Shown here piece after piece: positions 34,405-45,205 of a stretch of DNA of 64,000 nucleotides. A program made the translations under genes and the position numbers. The stretch lies in NCBI GenBank assembly GCA_026075535.2, contig AP026546.1:7006001-7070000 (forward strand). The letters run 5' to 3'. Position 1 is the stretch's first letter. Each line of letters begins with the position of its first letter. A model generated the notes under the pieces. That model worked only from the letters and a program-made list of their open reading frames with translations, was not told the origin of the DNA and did not search any database. The DNA is from Tricholoma matsutake. Its lineage: Eukaryota > Basidiomycota > Agaricomycetes > Agaricales > Tricholomataceae.

Positions 34405-34806
34405 TGTTAGGAAACTACCCCATTACCTAATAAAATTTCATTTTTATTTTATTATGTCAAATTACGCTACATGATGCCAAATGACGCTACACTTTGATAG
34501 CATGAGAATTTTATTTCGCACGCATCAAAATGTACGCGCATGTATGAGTGCATCGGTAACAACAATGTACAATATGTGTAACATAGTATATAAACCCTAA
34601 ATATATGCCTAGGGGACCCCAGTTGTGTTCTCTTAGGTATTCCACCTATGTTTTCAGTGTGAAAGGCCTATCTCAACAAACTCACCTATTAATAACCCCT
34701 CACATCAAAACCATCAATTCCCCCATCATGCGCGTGGATCCCGCCCCCTTCTTGTAGAGAGAACATGCACAGTCTTAGCTAGCAGATAGTGGGTGTCGCC
34801 CTAACA
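34405..34806 (+). repeat. 3' LTR of Gypsy-C
   Basis: 402 bp, equal in length to the 5' LTR, TGTTAGG...CCCTAACA, followed by the AACAA duplication. Confidence 0.95.
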
Positions 34807-34850
34807 AACAACATGTATAGTGATTTTACATGGAACCCATGCACAAGTAG

Positions 34851-35000
34851 GCAATTCAGAATCTGGAGTACCACATCATCATGATCAATCCTGAGATCCT
34901 CATGCAGCGAGGGGGTTTTTGCGAGAAGATGCTCTGGAGCCACACAGCCTTTGTGTCTTGTATCTTCAACATTGTTTTTGATGAGGGGCACTGTATAAGC
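34851..35000 (+). pseudogene. RecQ/DEAD-like helicase fragment, exon 2 (motif II)
   Basis: After the acceptor GCACAAGTAG (34850) the frame reads AIQNLEYHIIMINPEILM, FCEKMLWSHTAF and IFNIVFDEGHCIS. DEGH is the motif II (DExH) that pairs with the Walker A of exon 1. The frame is in phase with exon 1. Without Gypsy-C the intron would be 50 bp. Homology fades after CIS, so motifs III-VI are lost and the gene is a remnant. Confidence 0.75.
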
Positions 35001-35158
35001 TTGAATCACACATCTTGTTATGTCTGGATCCATCATGATAATGTAGCTTTTTTCTTTTCATTGCTATGTATCCGAGTCCATTTAAAAAAAATGCAACCAT
35101 GTGACCCCAGAAATGAGCTGGTGTGCAAACTTGGTCTATTTGTGGGACATTTGTCAGG

Positions 35159-35297
35159 GTTCCCACAATTGTGGCTGACATCTTTTGCCAGTCATCGTAG
35201 GGTGTTCTTCCAAGTTTAAGGTTTGAATTTGTCACTGTTTGGCATGGAATGTCCTGGCCTTGGAATGAACACCCAAAGACAACTGGTTAGGAGTCTG
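35159..35297. repeat. Right arm of the inverted repeat flanking the helicase fragment
   Basis: Inverted counterpart of 27970-28102. It lies between the helicase remnant and the Tad-like LINE. Confidence 0.75.
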
Positions 35298-35532
35298 TGG
35301 GGGATGCTCCTTGACCTTGTACTGCCACCACCTCAACTTTTCCCACAGTCCAAGGACCACAGAAAGATGGAACAGTAGGCGTATGGTGGGATAGAATAGT
35401 GTCAAAAGCAACATATACCTGTCCATACTGATTGGGAGACATTATGACCCTGTCACTGGCACCAAATGCCCCAAAAACTAGACTAAAAACAACTATGAAC
35501 ACAGCACAAAAGAACTTGAGGATGCGGACAAC
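35298..35532. other. Short stretch before the LINE ORF1
   Basis: No gene is seen. The 5' end of the Tad-like LINE probably falls here, but no boundary motif is visible. Confidence 0.3.
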
Positions 35533-37068
35533 ATGGCCACCTCGATAAGGTCGAGAGAGCAAGCCATCACGTACCTCACAGCGGGAGACTACATCATCCC
35601 AGGTAAGCAAATAGACATGCACATCTTATCTCACATTCTGTTACAGTTCAGCATCAATAACAACAGAACCCTGAAGCCCATGATAGATGGCATCAGGGCA
35701 GTAGTGTTCCTGATGGAAGACTCTTACGTACTACATATAGCTGACAGCATCACCAACATGATCAAAGAGAAGATAGAAGAACAGGTCGAGTCATTCGATG
35801 CAAGCATAGCAGACATGAGAGATGCAGTGGAGCATGTCAGGGATGCGGTGAAAACAATCACAGGTAAGATGGATGACTTTGCTGATGGCTTCCAGGTATC
35901 GGCCGACCAGCTCGCACAAGCCACGCAAGAACTATCAGAAAGAACAGAGGAAACTGCAAACAACACACCACCAGCAACGAGACGAACTCAAGCAACCTAT
36001 GCCACAATCATACAACAACAGATGAACCCAGAACACAATGACATAGTTGCAAGAAGAGAATACTCAGACCAACAAATCCTTATGGACAAAGATAGGAACA
36101 ACACTAATAACCCACTCGCTGACCTATCCGAGAAGGACCTAGTAGTGAAGGCTAACACTGCACTGGACCTGATGGGACTAGTGGCAACAGATAAACCCCG
36201 CAACACCACTTTTGTCACAGCAAAAAAGCTACATAGTGGAGGAGTACTATACACCATGAACTCCCAAGCGTCAGTAGAATGGCTACGAAACACCAATGTA
36301 AGGAAGGCATTCACGAGTCACTTTGGCAGCACAGCCAACATCCGCAACAGACTATACTACACTATCGCAGAATTCGTGCCCACCACGTTTGATGCAGGAA
36401 CCAGCTACGCCCATGCAGAACTAGAAGAGGACCACATGATAGCGGGAGGAGGGATCACTTACTCGAAATACATCAAACCACCACACCTACGTGCACCAAA
36501 CCAAAAAGTAGCACACGTTACCTTTGGCTTCACCCACCAAGAAGACGCCAATGGGGCAATCCAAAACGGCCTCATAATCGAAGGTAAACACGTAACAGTA
36601 TGCAAAACCCTAATGGAACCCAGAAGATGCCTCAAATGCCAGAGATGCAGTCACTACGCCCCAGACTGCAAAGTGGATCATGATACATGCACATGATGCG
36701 CTGCACACCACCACATGGCACAATGCGACAACATGGACACCCACCCACTGATGTGTGCAAACTGCAAAGGTGAAGAAGCGAAAGGACATGGCGCCGCAGA
36801 CAGGAACTGCCCAAGCTTCAGAGCGGAAAGCAAAAAGATCCAAAATCGCACGCCAGAGAACAAATATAAATATTTCCCTACTACTGACCCCACTACATGG
36901 AGACTACTAAATGAGCAGAACCCACACAGAGACCACCATCAACAAACAATCCATCAAGACATGAGATGGCACCAACAACAGGCAGACACACAATACCAGC
37001 AACAATTCATGCAAGAGTGGCAAGAGATACGGAGACCCCGAGGGAGACAGCCTGCCCCACAAGAATGA
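35533..37068 (+). pseudogene. Tad-like LINE ORF1 (gag-like, CCHC knuckles), one nonsense codon
   Basis: One frame, broken only by TGA at 36694-36696. The N-terminal half is helical with a probable coiled coil (about residues 75-140: IKEKIEEQVESFDASIADM and following). A middle domain (about 36120-36600) precedes Cys knuckles CLKCQRCSHYAPDC and, after the TGA, CANCKGEEAKGHGAADRNC. The tail is Gln-rich (HHQQTIHQDMRWHQQQADTQ). ORF1 proteins of Tad-type LINEs bind RNA and accompany ORF2. The residue lost at the TGA lies between two knuckle cysteines. Confidence 0.85.
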
Positions 37069-37319
37069 GAATATGACATGCCCACAAATATCAAGACAGG
37101 AGTGAATGCAGGTGCTCTGGCCAATGAGACCAGTGCAGACCACACTAGAGGAGTTCAGATACAACACGGCCATGCAAGCACCCAATGCCCCACACAAACA
37201 ACAAAATAAAGGCTACACAAGAGAACGACACATTTCATGGGCCGCTCACAACCCCCACAAACAAGAGCCTGGCACAGAGGAAGCACCGCCAACAAGAAGG
37301 AGTCCCACACCCTTGGAAT

Positions 37320-37884
37320 ATGTCTGAACACCCACAAACAGAGAAAATGCGAAGACCCCTACAAATATGACAACAAAACACCAACAAGTCACTAATAAGC
37401 CAACTCGACCTCTTGGTAAGCCTCAAGTGTGACGAGTACGACATCTGTGCAATACAAGAACCGTACGTGGACTTCAATGGTAAAACATGAGCAAATAGGC
37501 AATGGATCACTATATACCCCAACACACACAAGAATCACCCGCAAAACACAAGATCAATAATCCTCGTCAATGCTAACATACTCACAGATACCTGGAAACA
37601 AATTCCATTCAAACACCCGGACATCACCGCAATAGAAATAACAGGAACTTTTGGCACACTATGCATCATAAACATCTACAATGACTGTAACAACAACAAT
37701 GCGCTAACCCATCTATCAGCATTCATGCGTGACAGAGAGATGCAAAGGTATACTAATGGCCCCCTATACACCATATGGCTAGGAGACTTCAACCGTCACC
37801 ACACACTCTGGGATGAAGAACATAACGCACATCTCTTTACCCATGTGAACCTTGAACTAGCACAACCGCTTCTGAACATGTTAG
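37320..37884 (+). pseudogene. Tad-like LINE ORF2, endonuclease part before the B1 insertion
   Basis: The frame begins MSEHPQTEKMRRPLQ at 37320. TGA at 37368 stands where such proteins commonly have Trp, and a second TGA is at 37488. Endonuclease signatures are ICAIQEPY, IINIYNDC and IWLGDFNRHHTLWDE (about 37445-37815). Coding sequence stops at the GTTAG target (37880-37884) of chromovirus B1 and resumes in the same frame at 52959. Confidence 0.85.
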
Positions 37885-38309
37885 TATAAGGGCAACCTCA
37901 GCCTCTAGCAAAGGGAAATCCGAAGTTAAAATTATACTACATAGTACAGGGATTGGGGACACACCTAGCAAAGGGAAATCCGAAGAGAAAACTCTAAGGA
38001 ACCCTTTGCTGATGCCCAGTATATGTGAAGATGACAAAAATCAAATAATAACCTAAAAATAGAAAAGGCGGAGATAGGCAGATCAAGGCCGCCAAATGAC
38101 ATCATACCAAGGGGTAGGTGTTGGAAGGGGTGCTCCACCTCTAAATATAAAACCGTCAACATGCACAAACATGATAGAAAGGGAAAATTAGTAATAAAAT
38201 CCGGAAAAATCATAGAAAATGAAGAATAGAAGGAAATGAAGTGAGGAAAAATATAGAACGAATGTAAAAAAATAGGAGAAACACACAGGGCGCCCCTAGT
38301 CCCCTTACA
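37885..38309 (-). repeat. 3' LTR of B1
   Basis: 425 bp. On the minus strand it starts TGTAAGGGGACTAGG and ends TTGCCCTTATA. It is preceded on that strand by the purine tract GAGAGGGGGTGA. A TATA-like TTTATATTTAG occurs inside. Internally, CTAGCAAAGGGAAATCCGAAG is present twice. Confidence 0.95.
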
Positions 38310-38350
38310 TCACCCCCTCTCTAAGATGCACCGCCCCGATGCATTCAAAA

Positions 38351-40854
38351 TCACATACAACCAAAGTCTGTGACTTGAATGCGATGTGGTGCAGCAGTGT
38401 GCCATCGGTGGAATTCCTTGACTAACCGAGGGGCATTCACATCAGACTCTTCGACCCATGAGTTCTCCTCATACCCATAACCCTTCCAATGCACCAAATA
38501 CTGGAGTTTTCCTTGACGCAAATGGCTGTCCAAGATTGACTCGACTTCATATTGGGGTTCTCCTTCAATCACTGTAGGCGGTGGTGGTGGGTGTGAATGG
38601 CATCCCGGGAATGGATCTGGGGGAGCTGGGAGGAGTTTGATGACATGGAAGACTGGGTGGAGTCTGGACATGGAGGCTGGGAGGTGTAGACGATAGGCAT
38701 GCATTCCAACACACTTGACAATGGGGAAAGGTCCCAGGAAGCGATGAGTGAGTTTCTTGGATGGACGTGTAGTGGAGATGTCACTGGAGTCAAGATAAAC
38801 TTGATCACCAACCTTGTACTGAGGGGTTGGAGAATGGCGTTGGTTGTAAAAGCATGTCATGTTGTCCTTCGCCTTTGCTAAGGCTGCCTTTGCCTCCTCC
38901 AAGCTATCCCACATGCGTTCTGTGAACTCATTCACCGTCTTGATGTGTGAGGGAGTTTGGCGAGGTTCAAATCCCATGTGTGGATGCCATCCAGTGTCTA
39001 AGAGGAAAGGGGTCTGTTGAGTGGAAGCATGGACATGGTTGTTGTATCCAAACTCTGCCAAGGGGAGAAGATCGTCCCAATCATCCTGGCATTAATTGAC
39101 AAAGATGCAGATGTACTGCTCCAGTTCCTGGTTGACTTGCTCAGTCTGGCCATCGGTTTGTGGGTGATAAGCAGTTGAAGCAAGGAGTTTGATCCCCAGG
39201 AGTCGGTACAGCTCGCGAGTGAACTCTGCCATGAACTGAGGGCCACGATCAGAGAGGAAAGCACCAGGAAGTCTGTGTAATTTCCACACATGGTGGAGGT
39301 AGAGTCAGGTGGCACCCAGGGCACTGACAGTGGTGTGAGTGGGAATGAAGTGAGTGCATTTCCCCACTGAATCAACTGTGCACATCACCGCATCAAACCC
39401 ATTTGACTCTGGCAACTCCACCACAAAGTCGATGCTAACAACATCCCAACGACTCTCTGGAACAGGAAGAGGGTGTAGCTCGCCAATGGGTTTGCGACGA
39501 GGAACCTTGGTGCATAAGCAAAGGTCACAAGTACGACAATACTGACCAATGAGCCGTGACATTTGTGGCCACCAATAATTCCATGAGGTGAGCTCCAAGG
39601 TCTTCCAGCATCCAGGATGACCAGCAATCTGTGAGTCATGGTGTTGGGATATGATGCGCCGGCGAAGGTCTGGGTCATTGAGAACATAGATGCGGTCTCT
39701 GAAATACAGCAAGTCCTCTTTTTCATCCCACTCTGCTGCATGCAAGGAAAGGGTGGATCCCTTCCTCAGTTCTTTAACAGCTTGGGCAACAACATCCTCA
39801 TGTAAACTGCTATGGTTTGCATGACGAATGTCATGTAGGATGTCCCACTCATTGCCCTGGGGTGTGATGCCTTCCAGTGCCCAAATGGTGAACAGGTTTG
39901 GCTGCAACAACACAATGTTTTGGTTGTCATCACTGCCATCCCCATGGTCTGCATGTCAGGAGAGGGCATCGGTCTTCCCCATGCTGTGACCTGGATGGTG
40001 GTGCAAGGAGAAGTCAAATCTGGATAGATACAGGGACCAATGAGCTTGACGATGGTTCAATTTCTTGGCCGTCATAAAGTACTCGAGATTCTTGTGATCC
40101 GTCCAAATTTCCACCTTGTGTTGGGCACCCTTGAGGAAGTGTCGCCACTCCTCAAGTGCACGCATTATCGCCAACATCTCCTTGTCATGGATCTCATAGT
40201 TTCGCTCTACAGCACTAAGGCTTTTGGAGTAGAATGCAACAGGATGCCACTTCTGGTCCTCTGGAGACTGCTGAGACAACATGGCACCCGTCACAAAGTC
40301 AGAACTGTCAGCTTCTACACAAAAAGGACGCGAATCATCAGCAAAGGTAAGGATGGGAGCGGAAGTGACCATCTCTTTAAGCCTTTCAAACACCTCCTGT
40401 TGTGCATTATCCCACCTCCATGCCTCCTTTCCTGTCAAGTTGAACAGTGGTTGTGCATGATGTGAGAAAAATCCTTGATAAAACACCGATAGAAATTGAT
40501 GAAGCCCAGGAAAGACTGCACCTCTTTCTTGTTTGTGGGCATCGGCCAAGCTGTGACCCCGTTCACCTTGATAGGATCCATCTCCACCTGACCCTCCAAG
40601 ATAATCAGGCCAAGGTACTCGATCTTGGTCTTCTCAAACTCACACTTGTCCTGACAAAGGTAGAGTTTGTACCGTTGAAGCCATTCTAGGATGGGGCGCA
40701 TGATGCAACGGTGCTCTTCAACCATGCAAGTGAAGATGAGGATGTCGTCGAGATAGATGCAGACAATGCCTTCAAGGATGAGGTCGTGGAAAATGTCATT
40801 CATCATGGTCTGAAAGGTGGCAGGACTATTAGTAAGGCCAAAGAACATGACAAG
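38351..40854 (-). pseudogene. pol: B1 pol, distal part (RT end, RNase H, integrase, chromodomain)
   Basis: Reading from 40854 down: reverse transcriptase palm with [10 protein letters not shown], RNase H (VEADSSDFVTGAML), integrase finger GHPGCWKTLELTSWNYWW...CRTCDLC, core SIDFVVELPESNGFDAV, TDGQTEQVNQELEQY, and a chromodomain (VESILDSHLRQGKLQYLVHWKGY, about 38400-38570). Breaks visible against B2: TGA at 39954 (B2 CGA), TGA at 39307 (B2 CGA), TAA near 39096 (B2 GAA), and an indel near 40470. The proximal part of the RT lies beyond the two insertions at 43836 onward. Confidence 0.9.
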
Positions 40855-42326
40855 TAGTGTTTAAAGGTCTGGTTGCATGGACCGAAAAAATGACTGCAAC
40901 CAAACCGAACCCAACTGAATGCAACCGAAATGTTGGTTGCGGTTGCTCAGTTTTGGGGGTTGGTTGGGTTGCCAGTTGCCTCGATTCAAAATTATTTAAA
41001 AACCATTCAAAAACTGGTTGCAATCAGTTGCAACCAGTCTTCTGACTGTATACAAACTATTACTTATGTACTAGATATTACAGTAACAACAAGACAATAA
41101 ACTAATGTACTTACTACTAATATCTACTATTTACACAATATATAATGAAAACGGGACAAGCCCAAAGGAAAACTATACATTTGGTGAGGGTTTATATATC
41201 CTGTGGCTGCGCACAGACCTTTTGGTCATGTGCTGCCACAAAAAACAAAGTGACACCACTTTGCCTAATGATTCCCACAGCCACAAATCATCAACGACGC
41301 CACTTCAACCATCACCCACACCACCCACCGCCTACCTCAGAAGTCCCACCCATGAAGTGAGAGTGTAGAGGGCCCAAACAATGACTAGTGTTGTTTGGGC
41401 CCTCAGGTATGTTTTGTATCATCTTTCTTTATTAATACTAACTAATTTGATCTCTTTTTTTACAGTCTTATGTCGTGTTACCCACCTCCCGCCTCCGTGC
41501 CCTCTCAGGCCCTGTGCTGCTGCTGCAAGCCTCTGCTCGCAGGGTGGCAACGGGTCCCATTTCTGGACAACAACACAACAATGACAAGGGCACCACCAAT
41601 GACAATGTGGCCACACTGCTGCCCCACCCAACGCCACATTGTACAGCACCACCACCCCGCCTACGAGCCACTGCTCGTAGGGGGAGATGATGGTGCTGAT
41701 GATGATGGAACACAGGATGACAATGACGACAAACACCGATGGACGCCAATGACAATGAATGCCAATGAATGCCACTGAATGCCACCAAATGCCAATGCCA
41801 ATGCCAGTGAGTGCCCATGCCACCAAATACCATCACCAGGGAACGCCACTGCCAGGGAATGCCAATGCCAACGCCCAACGCCAATGAACAGCGGGGAAGT
41901 CGAACAAGCGGGAAAGGGGGACAAATGAACAGTGGGGAGACAATAACAACGGACAGGGGGACAATGACATGGTACCAACGACCCCCACTCTCGCCAGAAA
42001 TGCGAGATGATGGGGTCGGTTTTTTTGTTTTTCTTACTTTTATTTTTATTCATTCTATTAACGACCTGTCACCGCCACGAGCACCTGCTCGCAGGGTGTC
42101 TTTTAATTAGTTTTATTTAATATGATACAAATTTTAGTTAAGAGATGAAAATAGCAGGTAAAACCAGTTCTAACTGGTCTTTTGGAGGCAACCGAACCAA
42201 CTGGGACCAGTTGTACCCAGTTCAGTTGTGGTTGCTCCAATTTGGGTGATGGTTGCAACTGGTTGCGGTTGCCGGTTGCCCATTTTGGGGTCGAAAAACC
42301 GGACCAAACCAGACCTTAAAACACTA
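40855..42326. mobile_element. Non-autonomous hAT element, 1472 bp, in B1 pol
   Basis: Ends TAGTGTTTAAAGGTCTGG and the inverse at 42309-42326 (one base different), flanked by the exact 8-bp duplication ATGACAAG (40847-40854 and 42327-42334). The uninterrupted target is seen in B2 at about 49514. Subterminal regions carry many GGTTGC/GCAACC words, as transposase-binding subterminal repeats often do. The interior has short degenerate GAATGCCAATG repeats (about 41740-41890) and no transposase. Confidence 0.95.
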
Positions 42327-42337
42327 ATGACAAGCGG

Positions 42338-42514
42338 TGGAGACATGCAGTCTCACAGAAGCAGAGGGGAAACACCTGAAAGCAAGGGCAACAGCTGTGT
42401 ATAGCAATGCTGTGGTAGCAATCCCTAGTCTACATGGATATCAACACAGGATCACATGACCACATAGATCACATGACTGTATCTACTGCATGCACACCTG
42501 AGTGCACGGTTACA
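42338..42514 (-). repeat. LTR of the TRIM-like element (3' in its own orientation)
   Basis: 177 bp. Identical to 43644-43831 except for an 11-bp deletion and a few substitutions. Confidence 0.9.
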
Positions 42515-43643
42515 TGTGCCCCCCTATACAATAGCAACACCCTTGTTGCGATCTCAACTCTAGATGAGAAGAAACAAGGAAAATGATGTCTAAAATGCAA
42601 TGATATGTGCAGTGAATGAATGTCCAATGATAATATATGCAGGTAAAATATGAAAATAAAAGGTAAAGCTCAGCGAGGTGGTGGTGTCCAACCCAGAGCA
42701 CAAAGAGCTCAACTCAGATTTGCAAGACAGGGGTCTTGATCCCAGTTTAGCTTTAGAGCAGGAGCTGAAGGGTGATGGCAAATAAGCATAGGTTGAGGAT
42801 GAGGTGGGCGAACATAGGATAATGAATCTGGATGAAAAAATTGTTGCGATGGTGGAGAGACTTGAGGTGGGGCTCGTCGTCATTGAGTCTGTCATCGTAG
42901 AGTTCCAAACGGCTGTACACAGGCATTCCGTAGACACGAGAGGTCTTGGGGGAGCAAGGGCATGGTGGGGAGGGACTCAGTGTCTTTGGCCCAGTCTAAA
43001 TGGGTAAGTGATGGCGAAACGGCTTGTTTTGAGCTGGGGTGGGCGGGGCTGGGGCAGACGGGGGGTGTAGCAGGTGTCGACGGTGATGCAGGTGGGGTGT
43101 ACCATGTGGGTTCTGGGGAAACGGGTTGTTTACGGCCATACTTGGGCATACTGGGTGGTTGAGAGGTGTGCTGGGTGTGGTGTGTACAGTCTGGTGGAAA
43201 CGGGGCTGGTTGTGAGGTCGGGTGTGGATGGGAAAACGAACGAGTTGGATAATGAGGACAGTTCGCTGTGCTCGTTAGTTGTGGGGGCAGGTAGGTATCT
43301 GCCTTTCGGATCCCATTGTGTAGGTTTTGCCAGCGTTGCGGATGCGACGTTGACCATGAGGTGGAGCACGAAGCACAGCGCAAGGTGGAATGGCAGATGC
43401 ATGCCGTGTTGACTGAGATCAGGTGTACCTAGATGAAACAAAAATAGAACAGCAGATGGTAAACTTGAAATTTATAAATGACAGCTGACCGGATGGAGAC
43501 AGAGGGAATGACTGTGTAGATGATTGCTCAATGAAGGCATTGGGTTTGCTATGAATTGAAACTCTACATAAATGAGGCTTTAAAAAATGGATATAAATGA
43601 ATGGCGGTGTGCGTTGAGTTCGAATTGACTGGTTGTCACCAGA

Positions 43644-43831
43644 TGGAGATGTGCAGTCTCACAGAAGCAGAGGGGAAACACCCGAAAGCAAGGGCAACAG
43701 CTGTGTATAGCAATGCTGTGGTAGCGATGATGAGACAATCCCTAGTCTACATGGATATCAACATGGGATCACATGACCACATAGATCACATGACTGTATC
43801 TACTGCGTGCACACCTGAGTGCACGGTTACA
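43644..43831 (-). repeat. LTR of the TRIM-like element (5' in its own orientation)
   Basis: 188 bp. On the minus strand it starts TGTAACCGTGCACTC, with ATCACATGACC words inside. Confidence 0.9.
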
Positions 43832-43835
43832 GCAG

Positions 43836-45205
43836 TTCAAAAAGACCACGGTTGGTACGAAAGGCTGCCTTCCACTCATCTCCCTCCTTTATCCTCACAT
43901 TATTGTAGCCCCAACAGACATCGAGCTTGGTGAAGTATCAGGCTCCACGGAGCTGGTTCATGAGTTCAGAGATGAGAGGTAATGGGTAGCGATTTTTGAC
44001 CATGATGTTGTTGAGCATTCTGTAGTCTTGAACCAGTTGAAGTGAGCCATCCTTCTTCTTGACAAAGAAAAAGGGAGAGGCCATGGGTGACTTCGATGGT
44101 CAAATACATCCAGAGGCCAGGTGTTCGTCAATGAACTGGTCAAGCTGTCGTTGTTCTTCAGGAGAGAGAGGATAGACCTTGCAGGATGAAGGGGTTGCAC
44201 CGGGGGTGAGTTCGATCACATGATCCCATGGCTTGCGTGCAGGGAGAGAGTTGAACGATTCCTTGGAGAACACATCTCCAAACTCATGGAGATGAGGGAG
44301 CAAGGAATTAGTAGAGGATTTAGCAGCATTGTTTTTGTGGAAGGCCTCAGCGAGGCATTGGGATATGTTCAATGTAGCACACACCTCATGCGATGGACAA
44401 ATTGCAGTGTAGAAGATCTGATCACCTTCCTCCACTTCCTCTGGCTCCTCATCATCATCATCATCTGAGTCTGGCATCAGATCAGGAACCCCTTCCAACT
44501 CCACTTCAGGTATAGGCAGGGGTCTGGCACAACACTTCTGAGTATGTTGTATTGCAGCCTTCTGTCCACGATGTTCTTGCCTGGCTTCTGTGAAACAAGT
44601 ACAACAGCAGGATAGACATTGGCTCATGGTAACCTCCCCGGTACACCAGTTGACCTCTGGGTTATGGTCTCGAAGCCACGGATAGCCCAAAATTACCTTT
44701 TGCTTTCCTAATTGAGTGACAGCAAAAAGGGCATGCTCACTATGATCTTTGTAATGGAGGACCAGGTCTACAACCTCTCGGATGGCACCAGCTTCATTTG
44801 GGGACCCATCCACATTATACACAGGTATCAGATGTGAGAGTGAGCGAGTATTTAGGCGATGTTGTTGTGCAAGATGGGCATCAATGAAGAGACTGGTCGC
44901 ACCGGAGTCCAGGAGCGCAGAGACTCCGAGTATCTGTCCAGTGTCGGTCGTCTGCAGTTTGATTGCTAGGTTCAAGGAATGTGTAGAGGGAGTGGATGCA
45001 ACAATATATTTGCATGGTAGTTTATGCTCCCATGATTTAATTTTGGGGTGTGGAGCAGAGGGGGAGATGGGAAGAGCAGGTACATCTTTAGCCAACTTCG
45101 AAGGGTCAGAGAGGGGAACAGTCACAGAAATGGATTCATTCTCTGGGGATTCAACTGACAAGACTTCAAAGTGGTTATGGATAGGCAGTGAGGGCATACA
45201 ATTCA
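43836..45205 (-). pseudogene. pol: B1 pol, proximal part (protease and start of RT)
   Basis: The frame begins at the overlap with the gag stop (AGTGAATTG near 45205), in the -1 register relative to gag. It holds the protease (VSALLDSGATSLFIDAHL, about 44880-44930), an acidic linker (DSDDDDDEEPEEVEEGD) and the RT entry (KPWDHVIELTPGATPS). TGA codons at 44100 and 43938 stand where B2 has CAA. TGT near 43912 (Cys) stands where B2 has CAT (His). Each pair points to a lost CG codon (Arg). Confidence 0.85.

Larger units (their letters stand above)
28558..34806 (+). mobile_element. Complete chromovirus-type Gypsy LTR retrotransposon (Gypsy-C)
   Basis: The element is 6249 bp with 402-bp LTRs (28558-28959 and 34405-34806) and the 5-bp target duplication AACAA (28553-28557 and 34807-34811). 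A purine tract AAAAGGGGGGTAA directly precedes the 3' LTR. Coding order is gag, protease, reverse transcriptase, RNase H, integrase, chromodomain. It is inserted in a helicase intron, 11 nt after the splice donor (counting the duplication), in the sense direction. The pol frame has seven nonsense codons and no indel. Confidence 0.95.
42338..43831 (-). mobile_element. Coding-free LTR element (TRIM-like), 1494 bp, in B1 pol
   Basis: LTRs at 42338-42514 (177 bp) and 43644-43831 (188 bp, with an 11-bp indel) have TG...CA ends. The flanks are GCGG (42334-42337) and GCAG (43832-43835), a 4-bp duplication with one change. Orientation is minus: after the LTR at 43644, TGGTGACAACCAG fits a primer-binding site, and AGGGGGGCACA before the other LTR fits a polypurine tract. 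The 1.13-kb interior encodes no recognisable retroviral-type domain, so mobility would need enzymes from another element. Confidence 0.9.

Noticed and set aside
28216..35000. Helitron carrying a helicase
   Set aside because: The helicase motifs (ASTGSGKT, DEGH) are RecQ/DEAD-like. There is no Rep domain, no PIF1-like helicase and no CTRR or 5'-TC end was found.
38699..40689. Forward-strand frames across B1 (and the equivalent in B2)
   Set aside because: They are antisense shadows of the well-supported minus-strand pol.
42804..43441. Overlapping frames inside the TRIM-like element as a gag gene
   Set aside because: Frames of 66-163 codons on both strands lack gag, knuckle or protease motifs and overlap each other.
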